Positions 1 to 6,962 of a stretch of DNA of 64,000 nt are shown here, piece after piece; position 1 is the stretch's first letter; the number at the start of each line of letters is the position of its first letter. The stretch covers positions 4,836,001-4,900,000 of the forward strand of contig NZ_CP011533.1 in NCBI RefSeq assembly GCF_001704275.1, written 5' to 3'. A program made the translations under genes and the position numbers. This DNA comes from Streptomyces noursei ATCC 11455 (GTDB lineage: Bacteria; Actinomycetota; Actinomycetes; Streptomycetales; Streptomycetaceae). The notes beneath the pieces are model-generated. The model did not search any database and was not told where the DNA came from. It saw only the letters and a program-made list of their open reading frames with translations.

Positions 1-348
1 TTCCACCGCGTGATCAGCGGCTTCATGCTGCAGGGCGGTGACCCGCTGGGCAACGGCACCGGCGGCCCCGGCTACAAGTTCGCCGACGAGTTCCACCCCG
101 ACCTGGCGTTCAACAAGCCGTACCTGCTGGCCATGGCCAACGCCGGCCCGGGCACCAACGGCTCGCAGTTCTTCATCACCGTGGCCCCGACGGCCTGGCT
201 GACCGGCAAGCACACCATCTTCGGCGAGGTCACCAACGAGGCCAGCAAGAAGGTCGTCGACGCCATCGCCGAGACCCAGACCAACCCGCGCACCGACCGT
301 CCCGTGCAGGACGTCGTCATCGAGTCGGTGGTGATCGAGACCCGCTGA
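1..348 (+). CDS. ppiA: Peptidyl-prolyl cis-trans isomerase, cyclophilin type (5' truncated)
   Basis: The frame is open from base 1, so the true start lies left of the window; 115 codons plus the stop are present. The visible part begins [14 protein letters not shown], the cyclophilin catalytic loop in which the Arg after FH binds the substrate proline. It continues through NGSQFFIT, another active-site strand, to an IFGEV loop and a hydrophobic final strand. The family isomerises Xaa-Pro bonds in folding proteins. No signal peptide can be judged because the N-terminus is missing. A cyclophilin at this position followed by a rhomboid gene and crgA matches the conserved actinobacterial order (ppiA in mycobacteria and streptomycetes). 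The hairpin at 362-379 follows its stop. Confidence 0.95.
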   Translation, partial: FHRVISGFMLQGGDPLGNGTGGPGYKFADEFHPDLAFNKPYLLAMANAGPGTNGSQFFITVAPTAWLTGKHTIFGEVTNEASKKVVDAIAETQTNPRTDRPVQDVVIESVVIETR

Positions 349-361
349 CCCGGGTCTTGCG

Positions 362-379
362 CCCCGGACCGATCCGGGG
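362..379 (+). terminator. Short hairpin after ppiA
   Basis: A 7-bp perfect stem CCCCGGA / TCCGGGG encloses a 4-nt loop 13 bases after the ppiA stop codon. There is no U-tract, which is usual for actinobacterial terminators. The stem is short, so this is only a candidate. Confidence 0.4.
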
Positions 380-416
380 AACCATCGCGCCCCGTCCGGT
401 CGTAGATGATAGAGAC

Positions 417-487
417 GGGGCGCGAAGCTCGTTGTGGGGCGGTGGCCGGGCGACGGGCGGGCGGGGCGCGAAGCTCGTTGTGGGGCG
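417..487. repeat. Tandem duplication with 25-bp direct repeats
   Basis: The same 25 bases, starting GGGGCGCGAAGCTCGTTG, occur at 417-441 and 463-487, a 46-bp period in the leader between ppiA and the rhomboid gene. The copies are identical, which points to a recent slip duplication or to a conserved paired regulatory element. Confidence 0.7.
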
Positions 488-544
488 ATGGCTGGGGGCG
501 GGGTGCGCCCGCGTCCCGGCGAGAACGAGGACTTGAGGGGACCG

Positions 545-1459
545 ATGGACCAGCCAGGCAGCCCGCAGGAGCCGCAGCAGGCGCACGGCCACGACGGCCT
601 GCCCGGCTGCCACCGCCACCCGGACCGCCCGACCGGCATCCGCTGCACCCGCTGCGAGCGGCCGATCTGCCCCGAGTGCATGATCAGCGCGTCGGTCGGC
701 TTCCAGTGCCCGGAGTGTGTCCGCACCGGCGGCGGCAGCGGCCCGGCGCCGCAGGCCAGCGCGCCGCGCACGATAGCGGGCGGCACCCTCACCGCCGACC
801 CCCGGCTGATCACCAAGATCCTCCTGGGCCTGAACGTCGCCGTCTTCATCGCGGTGCTCGTGGCCCAACAGGCCGGTACGGACCTGGTCAACCGGCTCGA
901 CCTGATCGGCCTGGCCATCGACCCCAGCCGCTATCAGCTGGTCGGCGTCGCCCACGGCGAGTGGTACCGCCTGCTGACCGCGGTCTTCCTGCACCAGCAG
1001 ATCGCCCACATCGCCTTCAACCTGCTGTCGCTGTGGTGGCTGGGCCCGCCGCTGGAGGCCGCCCTCGGCCGGCTCCGCTTCACCGCGCTCTACCTGCTCT
1101 CCGGCCTGGGCGGCAGCGCCCTGTCCTTCCTCATGGCGGCCCAGAACCAGCCCTCGCTGGGGGCGTCCGGCGCGATCTTCGGGCTGTTGGGCGCCACCGC
1201 CGTGCTGATGCGGCGGCTGCGGTACGACATGAAGCCGGTCCTGATCCTGCTCGCCCTCAACCTGGCCTTCACGTTCCTGTGGCCGAACATCGCCTGGCAG
1301 GCGCACGTCGGCGGACTGGTCGTGGGCGCCGCGGTGGCGTTCGGGATGGTGCACGCGCCGCGGGACCGCCGGACGCTGGTGCACGTCGGGACGTGCGTGG
1401 TCGCCCTGCTCGCGATCGTCGCGGTGGTGTGGGTACGGGCCCTTCAGCTGGTGGGTTGA
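545..1459 (+). CDS. Rhomboid family intramembrane serine protease with N-terminal zinc-finger
   Basis: The protein is 304 aa. The start at 545 (MDQPGSPQ) follows a purine-rich GAGGGG; longer in-frame starts upstream would run through the duplicated leader. Residues about 21-60 carry paired Cys/His motifs (CHRHP, CTRCERPICPEC, CPEC) typical of the B-box-like zinc domain found before many actinobacterial rhomboids. Six or so membrane segments follow. The catalytic dyad is visible as GASG (Ser208) and the His of WQAHVGG (His254), with the AHIAFN helix 2 motif. The family cleaves transmembrane substrates inside the bilayer; the substrate is unknown here. It lies between ppiA and crgA as in other streptomycetes. 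Confidence 0.92.
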   Translation: MDQPGSPQEPQQAHGHDGLPGCHRHPDRPTGIRCTRCERPICPECMISASVGFQCPECVRTGGGSGPAPQASAPRTIAGGTLTADPRLITKILLGLNVAVFIAVLVAQQAGTDLVNRLDLIGLAIDPSRYQLVGVAHGEWYRLLTAVFLHQQIAHIAFNLLSLWWLGPPLEAALGRLRFTALYLLSGLGGSALSFLMAAQNQPSLGASGAIFGLLGATAVLMRRLRYDMKPVLILLALNLAFTFLWPNIAWQAHVGGLVVGAAVAFGMVHAPRDRRTLVHVGTCVVALLAIVAVVWVRALQLVG

Positions 1460-1476
1460 GGCCCCGCGGGGTCACG

Positions 1477-1664
1477 TTGTCCACAGTCCGTGAAGGATCT
1501 TGTGCATGCTGTGCGGAAGCCGGCCCCGACACCCCGCAGAACGGCGTTTCCGCAGGAAGGGGCGGGGGCGGGGGCCGGCATCGGGGGGTACTGCCGGTCA
1601 CACCGGCGTCAACCTCCCGAGGGTTATCCACAGATCTTCTGAAGTTTTCCCCGACTGTGGATAA
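1477..1664. promoter_or_regulatory. Cluster of DnaA boxes between rhomboid gene and crgA
   Basis: Three perfect DnaA boxes lie in the 255-bp gap. TTGTCCACA is at 1477-1485 (+), TTATCCACA at 1624-1632 (+), and TTATCCACA at 1656-1664 (-, read as TGTGGATAA). A degenerate fourth (TGTGGATGG) is at 1668-1676. TTGTCCACA is the form preferred by Streptomyces DnaA. There is no dnaA or dnaN beside it, so it is not oriC. Published work on S. coelicolor describes DnaA-box clusters around oriC (H69, H24, D78) that titrate DnaA; from the gene context this may be the H69 equivalent, which I cannot confirm. Confidence 0.75.
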
Positions 1665-1714
1665 CTGTGTGGATGGCCTTGGGTAGGGCTTGCGCTATCT
1701 CCAGGAGGGGCGCG

Positions 1715-1969
1715 CTACTTCCACTGCGTGGAGACGCCGAAGCCCACCGCGATGAAGCCGAAGCCGCACACGATGTTCCAGTTGCCCATCGCCTTGATCG
1801 GCAGATCGCCCTCGGAGACGTAGAACAGCACGATCCAGGCGAGCCCGATCACGAACATCGCCAACATCAGCGGCGCGACCCAGCCACGACCTGAATTCAT
1901 CTTCAGGCTGGTGGTCTTCGCCGGCGGCGGCGTGAAGTCGTCCTTCTTGCGGATCCGTGACTTCGGCAC
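1715..1969 (-). CDS. crgA: Cell division protein CrgA
   Basis: The 84-aa protein starts with GTG at 1969 behind AGGAGAG. It has a basic N-terminus ([12 protein letters not shown]), a short cytoplasmic stretch and two transmembrane helices (about residues 31-51 and 63-80) joined by a small extracellular loop. This is the full length and layout of CrgA, the actinobacterial septation regulator that interacts with FtsZ and FtsI-type proteins and influences the timing of Z-ring formation in aerial hyphae. It is transcribed divergently from the DUF881 gene, and its 3' side faces the DnaA-box cluster. Identification rests on size, topology and conserved position beside pabA, pknB and pbpA. Confidence 0.93.
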   Translation of the reverse strand: MPKSRIRKKDDFTPPPAKTTSLKMNSGRGWVAPLMLAMFVIGLAWIVLFYVSEGDLPIKAMGNWNIVCGFGFIAVGFGVSTQWK

Positions 1970-2146
1970 GAGGAACTCTCCTGTCGATGTGCTGCTCCCC
2001 CACTCCCGACGGTGAGCGGGTGGTCTCCCCGCCGCACGGGAGCGGTACGGGTCGGGAGCCAGGGTACGGACACGAGGGGAACGGATTTCCTTCCCAGGCG
2101 TCCGTTAGCGTAGTGCTTCCGCGGCGTCGTAAGGAGTAAGGGTACG

Positions 2147-2917
2147 TTGAGCACTTCCGCCGGCTCCCCCGGGCGCCCTCCACGTCCCCGGCTGCGGCCC
2201 GTCCGACTCCTCACCCTCCTCGTCTTCGCGCTCGCCGGCCTGATGTTCTGGCTGAGCTTCGACACCGCCCGCGGCACCAACCTCCGCTCGGACGACTCGA
2301 TGCTGCGGCTGTCCGACCTCATCCAGGAACGCAGCCACAAGAACGGCGCCCAGGACGAGCGCAACGCCGGCCTGCGCGCCGAGGTCGACGCCCTCGCCCG
2401 CCGCGACACCAGCCCCTCCGCCACGGGAGAGGCCATGCTCAAGGGCCTGGAGCAGAGCGCCGGCACCAAGCCGCTGTCCGGCCAGGGCCTGACCGTCACC
2501 CTCACCGACGCCCCGCCGAACGCCACCGCCAAGATCCCCGGCATCCCCGAACCCCAGCCCAACGACCTGGTCATCCACCAACAGGACCTCCAGGCCGTGG
2601 TCAACGCCCTGTGGAACGGCGGCGCCAAGGGCATCAAGGTCATGGACCAGCGGCTGATCTCCACCAGCGCGGTCCGCTGCGTCGGCAACACCCTGATCCT
2701 CCAGGGCCGGGTCTACTCCCCGCCCTACAAGATCACCGCGGTCGGCGACCGGGAGGCTCTCAACCAGGCGCTGACCGCGTCCCCCGCCATCCAGAACTAC
2801 CTCCAGTACGTCAACGCCTACGGGCTCGGCTGGAAAGTCGACCAGCACGAGGCGGTGACTCTTCCCGGCTACTCCGGCACAGTGGATCTCCACTACGCAC
2901 AGCCTGTGAAGCCGTAG
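2147..2917 (+). CDS. DUF881 family membrane-anchored protein
   Basis: The 256-aa protein starts with TTG at 2147, 10 bases after AAGGAG. A basic proline/arginine-rich cytoplasmic tail precedes one membrane helix (about residues 20-42). A charged, probably coiled-coil stretch (about 55-90) follows, then an extracellular domain with the DUF881 features LTVTLTDAP, NDLVIHQQDLQAVVNALW and VRCVGNTLIL. The fold resembles pilus-biogenesis or FtsB-like scaffolds. The exact role is unknown, but the gene is a constant neighbour of crgA in actinobacteria (Rv0012 position), which suggests a cell-envelope or divisome function. Confidence 0.85.
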   Translation: MSTSAGSPGRPPRPRLRPVRLLTLLVFALAGLMFWLSFDTARGTNLRSDDSMLRLSDLIQERSHKNGAQDERNAGLRAEVDALARRDTSPSATGEAMLKGLEQSAGTKPLSGQGLTVTLTDAPPNATAKIPGIPEPQPNDLVIHQQDLQAVVNALWNGGAKGIKVMDQRLISTSAVRCVGNTLILQGRVYSPPYKITAVGDREALNQALTASPAIQNYLQYVNAYGLGWKVDQHEAVTLPGYSGTVDLHYAQPVKP

Positions 2918-2953
2918 CCCGCGGACCGCGGGCCGGCGGGGAGGGGCGGTCCG

Positions 2954-3640
2954 ATGACGACGCGCTGGATCGTACGGACGGCCAGCGAAATCTGCCTCAC
3001 CGCCGGCACACTGATCGTCCTCTTCGTCGTCTACCTCCTCTACTGGACCGGCGTCCGGGCGGACAGCGCGATGGACAGCGAGATCGGCCGGCTCCAGGAC
3101 CAGTGGTCCACCGGCCCGGTCGCCGCCGGCGCCCCCGCCCCCACACCCACCGCCCCGCCCCGCCGCTACGAGCCCGGCCGCTCCTTCGCCGTCATGTACA
3201 TCCCCCGCTTCGGGCCGGACTGGGCCAAGCCCGTCCTGGAAGGCACCGGAACCGGCGTCCTCCAACGCGGCCTGGGCCACTACGACCGCACCGCCCGGCT
3301 CGGCGCCACCGGCAACTTCGCCGTGGCCGGCCACCGCCGCACCTACGGCGACCCCTTCAAGGACTTCCCCCGGCTGCGCCCCGGGGACGCCGTGGTCCTC
3401 ACCGACGGCACCACCTGGTTCACGTACCGCATCGACAACCAGCCCTACACGACGCTGCCCACCGACATCGGCGTCATCGACCCGGTGCCGCGGAAGTCCG
3501 GCTTCACCGGCCCCGGCCGCTATCTCACCCTCACCACCTGCGAACCGGAGTGGGGCCACAGCCACCGGCTGATCGCCTGGGCACACCTCGATTCCACCCA
3601 ACCCGTCACACAAGGAAGGCCATCGGCTTTGACCGGCTGA
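2954..3640 (+). CDS. Class E sortase (first of three)
   Basis: The 228-aa protein has a single N-terminal signal-anchor (residues about 11-30), a Pro/Ala-rich linker (55-70) and a sortase barrel. The catalytic His127 is in GHRRTYGDPF, Cys196 in TLTTCEPEW and Arg205 nine residues later. The TLTTC signature with this short spacing is characteristic of class E sortases, which join LAXTG-type surface proteins such as long chaplins to the cell wall in streptomycetes. The start ATG 2954 follows GAGGGG. It is downstream of the DUF881 gene and upstream of a small membrane protein and pabA. No LAXTG substrate gene was noticed in the window. Confidence 0.9.
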   Translation: MTTRWIVRTASEICLTAGTLIVLFVVYLLYWTGVRADSAMDSEIGRLQDQWSTGPVAAGAPAPTPTAPPRRYEPGRSFAVMYIPRFGPDWAKPVLEGTGTGVLQRGLGHYDRTARLGATGNFAVAGHRRTYGDPFKDFPRLRPGDAVVLTDGTTWFTYRIDNQPYTTLPTDIGVIDPVPRKSGFTGPGRYLTLTTCEPEWGHSHRLIAWAHLDSTQPVTQGRPSALTG

Positions 3641-3721
3641 CCCACGTGCGCACAGCCTCTCCCCTTACTCTGGTGTCGCAATCGACATCGTCAACGGCAT
3701 CGGCAAGGGGACAGCGACACC

Positions 3722-3898
3722 ATGTACGGCTGGATCTGGCGGCATCTGCCGGGCAACACGTGGGTGAAGGCGCTGATTTCCGTGGTGCTCGTCCTGGCGG
3801 TGGTCTTCGTGCTCTTCCAGTGGGTCTTTCCGTGGGCGGAGCCACTGCTCCCCTTCAATGACGTCACTGTCGACCAAGGGATGGCAGCCACCCGATGA
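3722..3898 (+). CDS. Small single-pass membrane protein
   Basis: A 58-aa reading frame, ATG 3722 to TGA 3898, overlaps the pabA start by 4 bases (ATGA), so translation is probably coupled. The N-terminus is MYGWIWRHLPGNTW. A hydrophobic helix (about residues 16-36, ALISVVLVLAVVFVLFQWV) follows, then a short acidic tail. Third codon positions are mostly G/C but less extreme than in its neighbours. I do not recognise a named family. Its steady place between a sortase gene and pabA suggests a conserved small envelope protein. Confidence 0.72.
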   Translation: MYGWIWRHLPGNTWVKALISVVLVLAVVFVLFQWVFPWAEPLLPFNDVTVDQGMAATR

Positions 3899-4551
3899 CC
3901 GCACGGATTCTCGTCGTCGACAACTACGACAGCTTCGTCTTCAACCTCGTCCAGTACCTCTACCAGCTCGGTGCCGAATGCGAGGTACTGCGCAACGACG
4001 AGGTCGCCCCGCGCCACGCCCAGGACGGCTTCGACGGCGTGCTGCTGTCCCCGGGACCCGGTACCCCCGAGCAGGCCGGCGTCTGTGTCGACATGGTCCG
4101 GCACTGCGCCGACACCGGCGTCCCGGTGTTCGGCGTCTGCCTGGGCCTGCAGTCGATGGCCGTCGCCTACGGCGGAGTGGTGGACCGCGCCCCCGAACTG
4201 CTGCACGGCAAGACCTCGCCCGTCCTCCACGAAGGCGCCGGCGTCTTCGCCGGACTGCCCTCGCCCTTCACCGCCACCCGCTACCACTCCCTGGCCGTCG
4301 AACCGGACACCGTCCCCGACGAACTGGCCGTCACCGCCTGGACGGAGGCCGACGACGCCCCCGGCGGCCGGATCATCATGGGGCTGCGGCACCGTGAACT
4401 CCCCGTGGAGGGCGTGCAGTTCCACCCCGAGTCGGTACTGACGGAATGGGGACACCGGATGCTGGCCAACTGGCTGGTGGAGTGCGGCGACAAGGAAGCA
4501 GTGGAGCGTTCGGCGGGGCTTGCCCCGGTGGTCGGCAAGGCCGGCGCGTGA
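3895..4551 (+). CDS. pabA: Glutamine amidotransferase, anthranilate/aminodeoxychorismate synthase component II
   Basis: The 218-aa class I glutaminase begins with the ARILVVDNYDSFVFNL strand typical of TrpG/PabA. The nucleophile elbow is FGVCLGLQS (Cys82) and the His/Glu of the triad are in FHPES (His177, Glu179). The family releases ammonia from glutamine for a TrpE/PabB partner acting on chorismate. No such partner is adjacent, as is usual for this locus in actinobacteria, so assignment to p-aminobenzoate rather than tryptophan synthesis is by synteny only. The elbow reads GLQ where GHQ is usual. It overlaps the small membrane gene upstream (ATGA) and the next sortase (GTGA). Confidence 0.88.
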   Translation: MTARILVVDNYDSFVFNLVQYLYQLGAECEVLRNDEVAPRHAQDGFDGVLLSPGPGTPEQAGVCVDMVRHCADTGVPVFGVCLGLQSMAVAYGGVVDRAPELLHGKTSPVLHEGAGVFAGLPSPFTATRYHSLAVEPDTVPDELAVTAWTEADDAPGGRIIMGLRHRELPVEGVQFHPESVLTEWGHRMLANWLVECGDKEAVERSAGLAPVVGKAGA

Positions 4552-6110
4552 CCGCGCTACGCCCCGAGCACGGAGGACGGCCCTACGAGCCGTACGAGGA
4601 GCAGCCGTACGCGCCATCCGACCCGTACGGGCAGTCCGACGCGTTCGAAACGGCCGTGGGGCGGCTCGACGACCCGCTGAACGACCCCCTGCCCGGCCGC
4701 TCCCCGGCACCCCACCCGGCCCCCTACGGGCAGCAGGCACCGACCGCCCCCGCCGGCGGAGGCACCGCGGCAGAGGGCTCCCCCTGGTTCCGGCCCCGCC
4801 AGGACCCCGCGGCCTCCGGCCGCCCCGAGCCGCCGCCGACTCCGACGCCGCCGCGCAGACCGGCCCGGCACCGCAAGCCCGGCCCCGAGGACGCGACGCC
4901 CGGCCCGCTGCCCTCGCGCACCTACGGCTCCGAAGCCGACGCCTACGGTCAGGTGAACGGCGGCCTCGGCCACGGCAGATACGCCCCGCCCGCGGAGCCG
5001 ATACCCGATCCACGTGGCGTCGCGGAGGCCCTCACCGCGCCCCTCCCCACGATCCCCCCACTGCTTCCCTCCCGGTCCGGCCGCCCCGTGCGCCCGGCGC
5101 CGGCCGGGGTTCCCTCACAGTCGGACGACGCGACCATGGCGCTGCGTCAGGCCGAGCAGTCCGGCGACGACACCGTTTCACGTGAAACCAGCGCGACCGT
5201 TTCACGTGAAACCGACGCCGACACCGCCGTTTCACGTGAAACCACGACCGCCGCCCTGGCGACGGGTGGCCGCGCGGCCCGCCGCAAGGCCGCCCAGGCC
5301 GCCGCCAAACGCGGTGGGCGCCACGGCCGTCGCAGTGCCCGCACCGCCTCCGCCTCGGCCGCCACGACGGACGCCGAGGCGCCCAAGGTCCCCATGACCC
5401 GGGTCGAGGCCCGCCGGGCACAGCGCGCCGCCAAGGACAGCCCCGGCCTGATCGCCAGCCGCGCACTGGGCGAAGTGTTCATCACCCTCGGCGTGTTGAT
5501 GCTGCTGTTCGTCACCTACCAGCTGTGGTGGACCAACGTGATGGCCGACGAGGAGGCCGGCGGCGCCGCCAACAACCTTCAGCACCAGTGGGAGCAGGGC
5601 GGCGGCGAGAAGAAGAACCTCGCGGACGGCGAGCGCTTCGGCATCATGTACATCCCCAAGCTCGACGTGAAGGCCCCGATCGCCCAGGGCATCGACAAGC
5701 ACTCCGTTCTCGACCACGGCATGATCGGCCACTACGACGCCGCCAGCGGCATCAAGACCGCGATGCCCTGGGACAAGGCCGGCAACTTCGCCGTCGCCGC
5801 CCACCGCAACACCCATGGCGAGCCGTTCCGTTACATCAACCGCCTCACCAAGGGCGACAAGATCGTCGTCGAGACGCAGAGCGCCTACTACACCTACGAG
5901 ATGGAGAGCGTCCTCCCACAGACCTCTCCCAGCAACACCAGCGTGATCGGCCCGGTCCCGCCCGGCTCGGGATTCACCGGCCCGGGACGGTACATCACCC
6001 TGACCACGTGCACCCCGGAGTTCACCAGTACCTATCGGTTGATCGTCTGGGGCAAGATGGTGGACGAGCGGCCACGGAGCAAGGGCAAACCGGAAGCGCT
6101 CGCCGGCTGA
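4548..6110 (+). CDS. Class E sortase with long disordered N-terminus carrying three in-frame parS sites
   Basis: I start this gene at GTG 4548, which overlaps the pabA stop (GTGA); the protein is then 520 aa. Residues 1 to about 300 are cytoplasmic, low-complexity and rich in Pro, Ala, Arg and Glu. A single membrane helix (about 305-325) precedes the sortase barrel with His419 (AHRNTHGEPF), Cys488 (TLTTCTPEF) and Arg497. The N-terminal tail contains the pentapeptide VSRET three times (residues 210-214, 218-222, 228-232), each encoded by a perfect parS sequence. It probably forms one transcription unit with pabA and the next sortase. The sortase domain is certain; the function of the tail is unknown. 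Confidence 0.9.
   Translation: MTALRPEHGGRPYEPYEEQPYAPSDPYGQSDAFETAVGRLDDPLNDPLPGRSPAPHPAPYGQQAPTAPAGGGTAAEGSPWFRPRQDPAASGRPEPPPTPTPPRRPARHRKPGPEDATPGPLPSRTYGSEADAYGQVNGGLGHGRYAPPAEPIPDPRGVAEALTAPLPTIPPLLPSRSGRPVRPAPAGVPSQSDDATMALRQAEQSGDDTVSRETSATVSRETDADTAVSRETTTAALATGGRAARRKAAQAAAKRGGRHGRRSARTASASAATTDAEAPKVPMTRVEARRAQRAAKDSPGLIASRALGEVFITLGVLMLLFVTYQLWWTNVMADEEAGGAANNLQHQWEQGGGEKKNLADGERFGIMYIPKLDVKAPIAQGIDKHSVLDHGMIGHYDAASGIKTAMPWDKAGNFAVAAHRNTHGEPFRYINRLTKGDKIVVETQSAYYTYEMESVLPQTSPSNTSVIGPVPPGSGFTGPGRYITLTTCTPEFTSTYRLIVWGKMVDERPRSKGKPEALAG
5175..5188. other. parS: parS site 1 (intragenic)
   Basis: Perfect 14-bp palindrome GTTTCACGTGAAAC, the ParB-binding centromere site of actinobacteria. 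It lies inside the sortase gene and is read as V-S-R-E-T. Confidence 0.93.
5199..5212. other. parS: parS site 2 (intragenic)
   Basis: Second perfect copy, 24 bp from the first. The offset is a multiple of three, so it encodes the same pentapeptide in the same frame. Confidence 0.93.
5229..5242. other. parS: parS site 3 (intragenic)
   Basis: Third perfect copy, 30 bp from the second, again in the same reading frame of the sortase gene. Confidence 0.93.
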
Positions 6111-6136
6111 GCGGACAACTGAAGGGGAGCTAACCG

Positions 6137-6883
6137 GTGACTGCCAGCGGAATCGACGAGGACCGCGACCGGTCCGCGATGTCACCGGAGCCACGCCGGG
6201 GGTGGCGCACCTTCGCCTCCGTCGTCAGCGTCATTGGTGAACTCCTCATCACGACCGGGCTGATCCTGGGCCTGTTCGTCGTCTACTCGCTGTGGTGGAC
6301 CAACGTCCTCGCCGACCGCGAATCCCACAAGCAGAGCGACCAGGTCCGCAAGCACTGGGCCGCCGCGCCACCGGGCCCCAAGGGGCCGGGAGCGCTGGAC
6401 ACCAAGGACGGCATCGGCTTCCTGCACGTACCGGCGATGGACAACGGCGAGGTGCTGGTCAAGAAGGGCACCGACAACGACATCCTCAACGAAGGAGTCG
6501 CCGGCTACTACACCAAGCCCGTCACGTCCGCCCTGCCGCAGGACAAGCAGGGCAACTTCACCCTCGCCGCGCACCGCGACGGCCACGGCGCGAAGTTCCA
6601 CAACATCGACAAGCTCAAGGTCGGCGACCCGATCGTCTTCGAGACCAAGGACACCTGGTACGTCTACAAGGTCTACGCGACGCTCCCGCAGACCTCCAAG
6701 TACAACGTGAACGTCCTCGACAAGATCCCGGCCGAATCCGGCAAGCACAAGGCCGGCCGCTACATCACCCTCACCACCTGCACCCCGGTCTACACCTCGG
6801 ACTACCGCTACATCGTCTGGGGCGAACTGGAACGCACCGAAAAGGTCGACGCGGACCGCACACCCCCCGAGGAACTCCGCTGA
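6137..6883 (+). CDS. Class E sortase (third of three)
   Basis: The 248-aa protein starts with GTG at 6137 behind GGGGAG, 26 bases after the preceding sortase. It has a short cytoplasmic N-terminus, one membrane helix (about residues 30-52) ending YSLWWTNVL as in the preceding paralogue, and a sortase domain with His146 (AHRDGHG), Cys215 (TLTTCTPVY) and Arg224. The Cys-Arg spacing of nine matches both neighbours. S. coelicolor has srtE1 and srtE2 at this locus; which of the three copies here corresponds to which cannot be settled by eye. The gene faces pknB and ends before a strong hairpin. Confidence 0.9.
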   Translation: MTASGIDEDRDRSAMSPEPRRGWRTFASVVSVIGELLITTGLILGLFVVYSLWWTNVLADRESHKQSDQVRKHWAAAPPGPKGPGALDTKDGIGFLHVPAMDNGEVLVKKGTDNDILNEGVAGYYTKPVTSALPQDKQGNFTLAAHRDGHGAKFHNIDKLKVGDPIVFETKDTWYVYKVYATLPQTSKYNVNVLDKIPAESGKHKAGRYITLTTCTPVYTSDYRYIVWGELERTEKVDADRTPPEELR

Positions 6884-6901
6884 CCGACCACCCCGCACAC
6901 G

Positions 6902-6942
6902 ACGGAGCCCCGGCCGCCCTCCAAGGGCAGCCGGGGCTCCGT
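6902..6942. terminator. Bidirectional terminator between sortase gene and pknB
   Basis: A 13-bp perfect stem (6902-6914 with 6930-6942, ACGGAGCCCCGGC) encloses a 15-nt loop that can itself pair. It sits between two converging genes (stops at 6883 and 6963), so it can end transcription from both sides. Confidence 0.85.
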
Positions 6943-6962
6943 CGTACGGGGCCGTGCGGGGG

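Noticed and set aside
1477..1664. oriC
   Set aside because: Only three strong DnaA boxes and no dnaA or dnaN flank; Streptomyces oriC has many boxes between those genes.
2918..2932. Terminator after the DUF881 gene
   Set aside because: CCCGCGG-A-CCGCGGG has a one-base loop, sterically impossible as a hairpin; more likely a chance GC palindrome before the sortase ribosome site.
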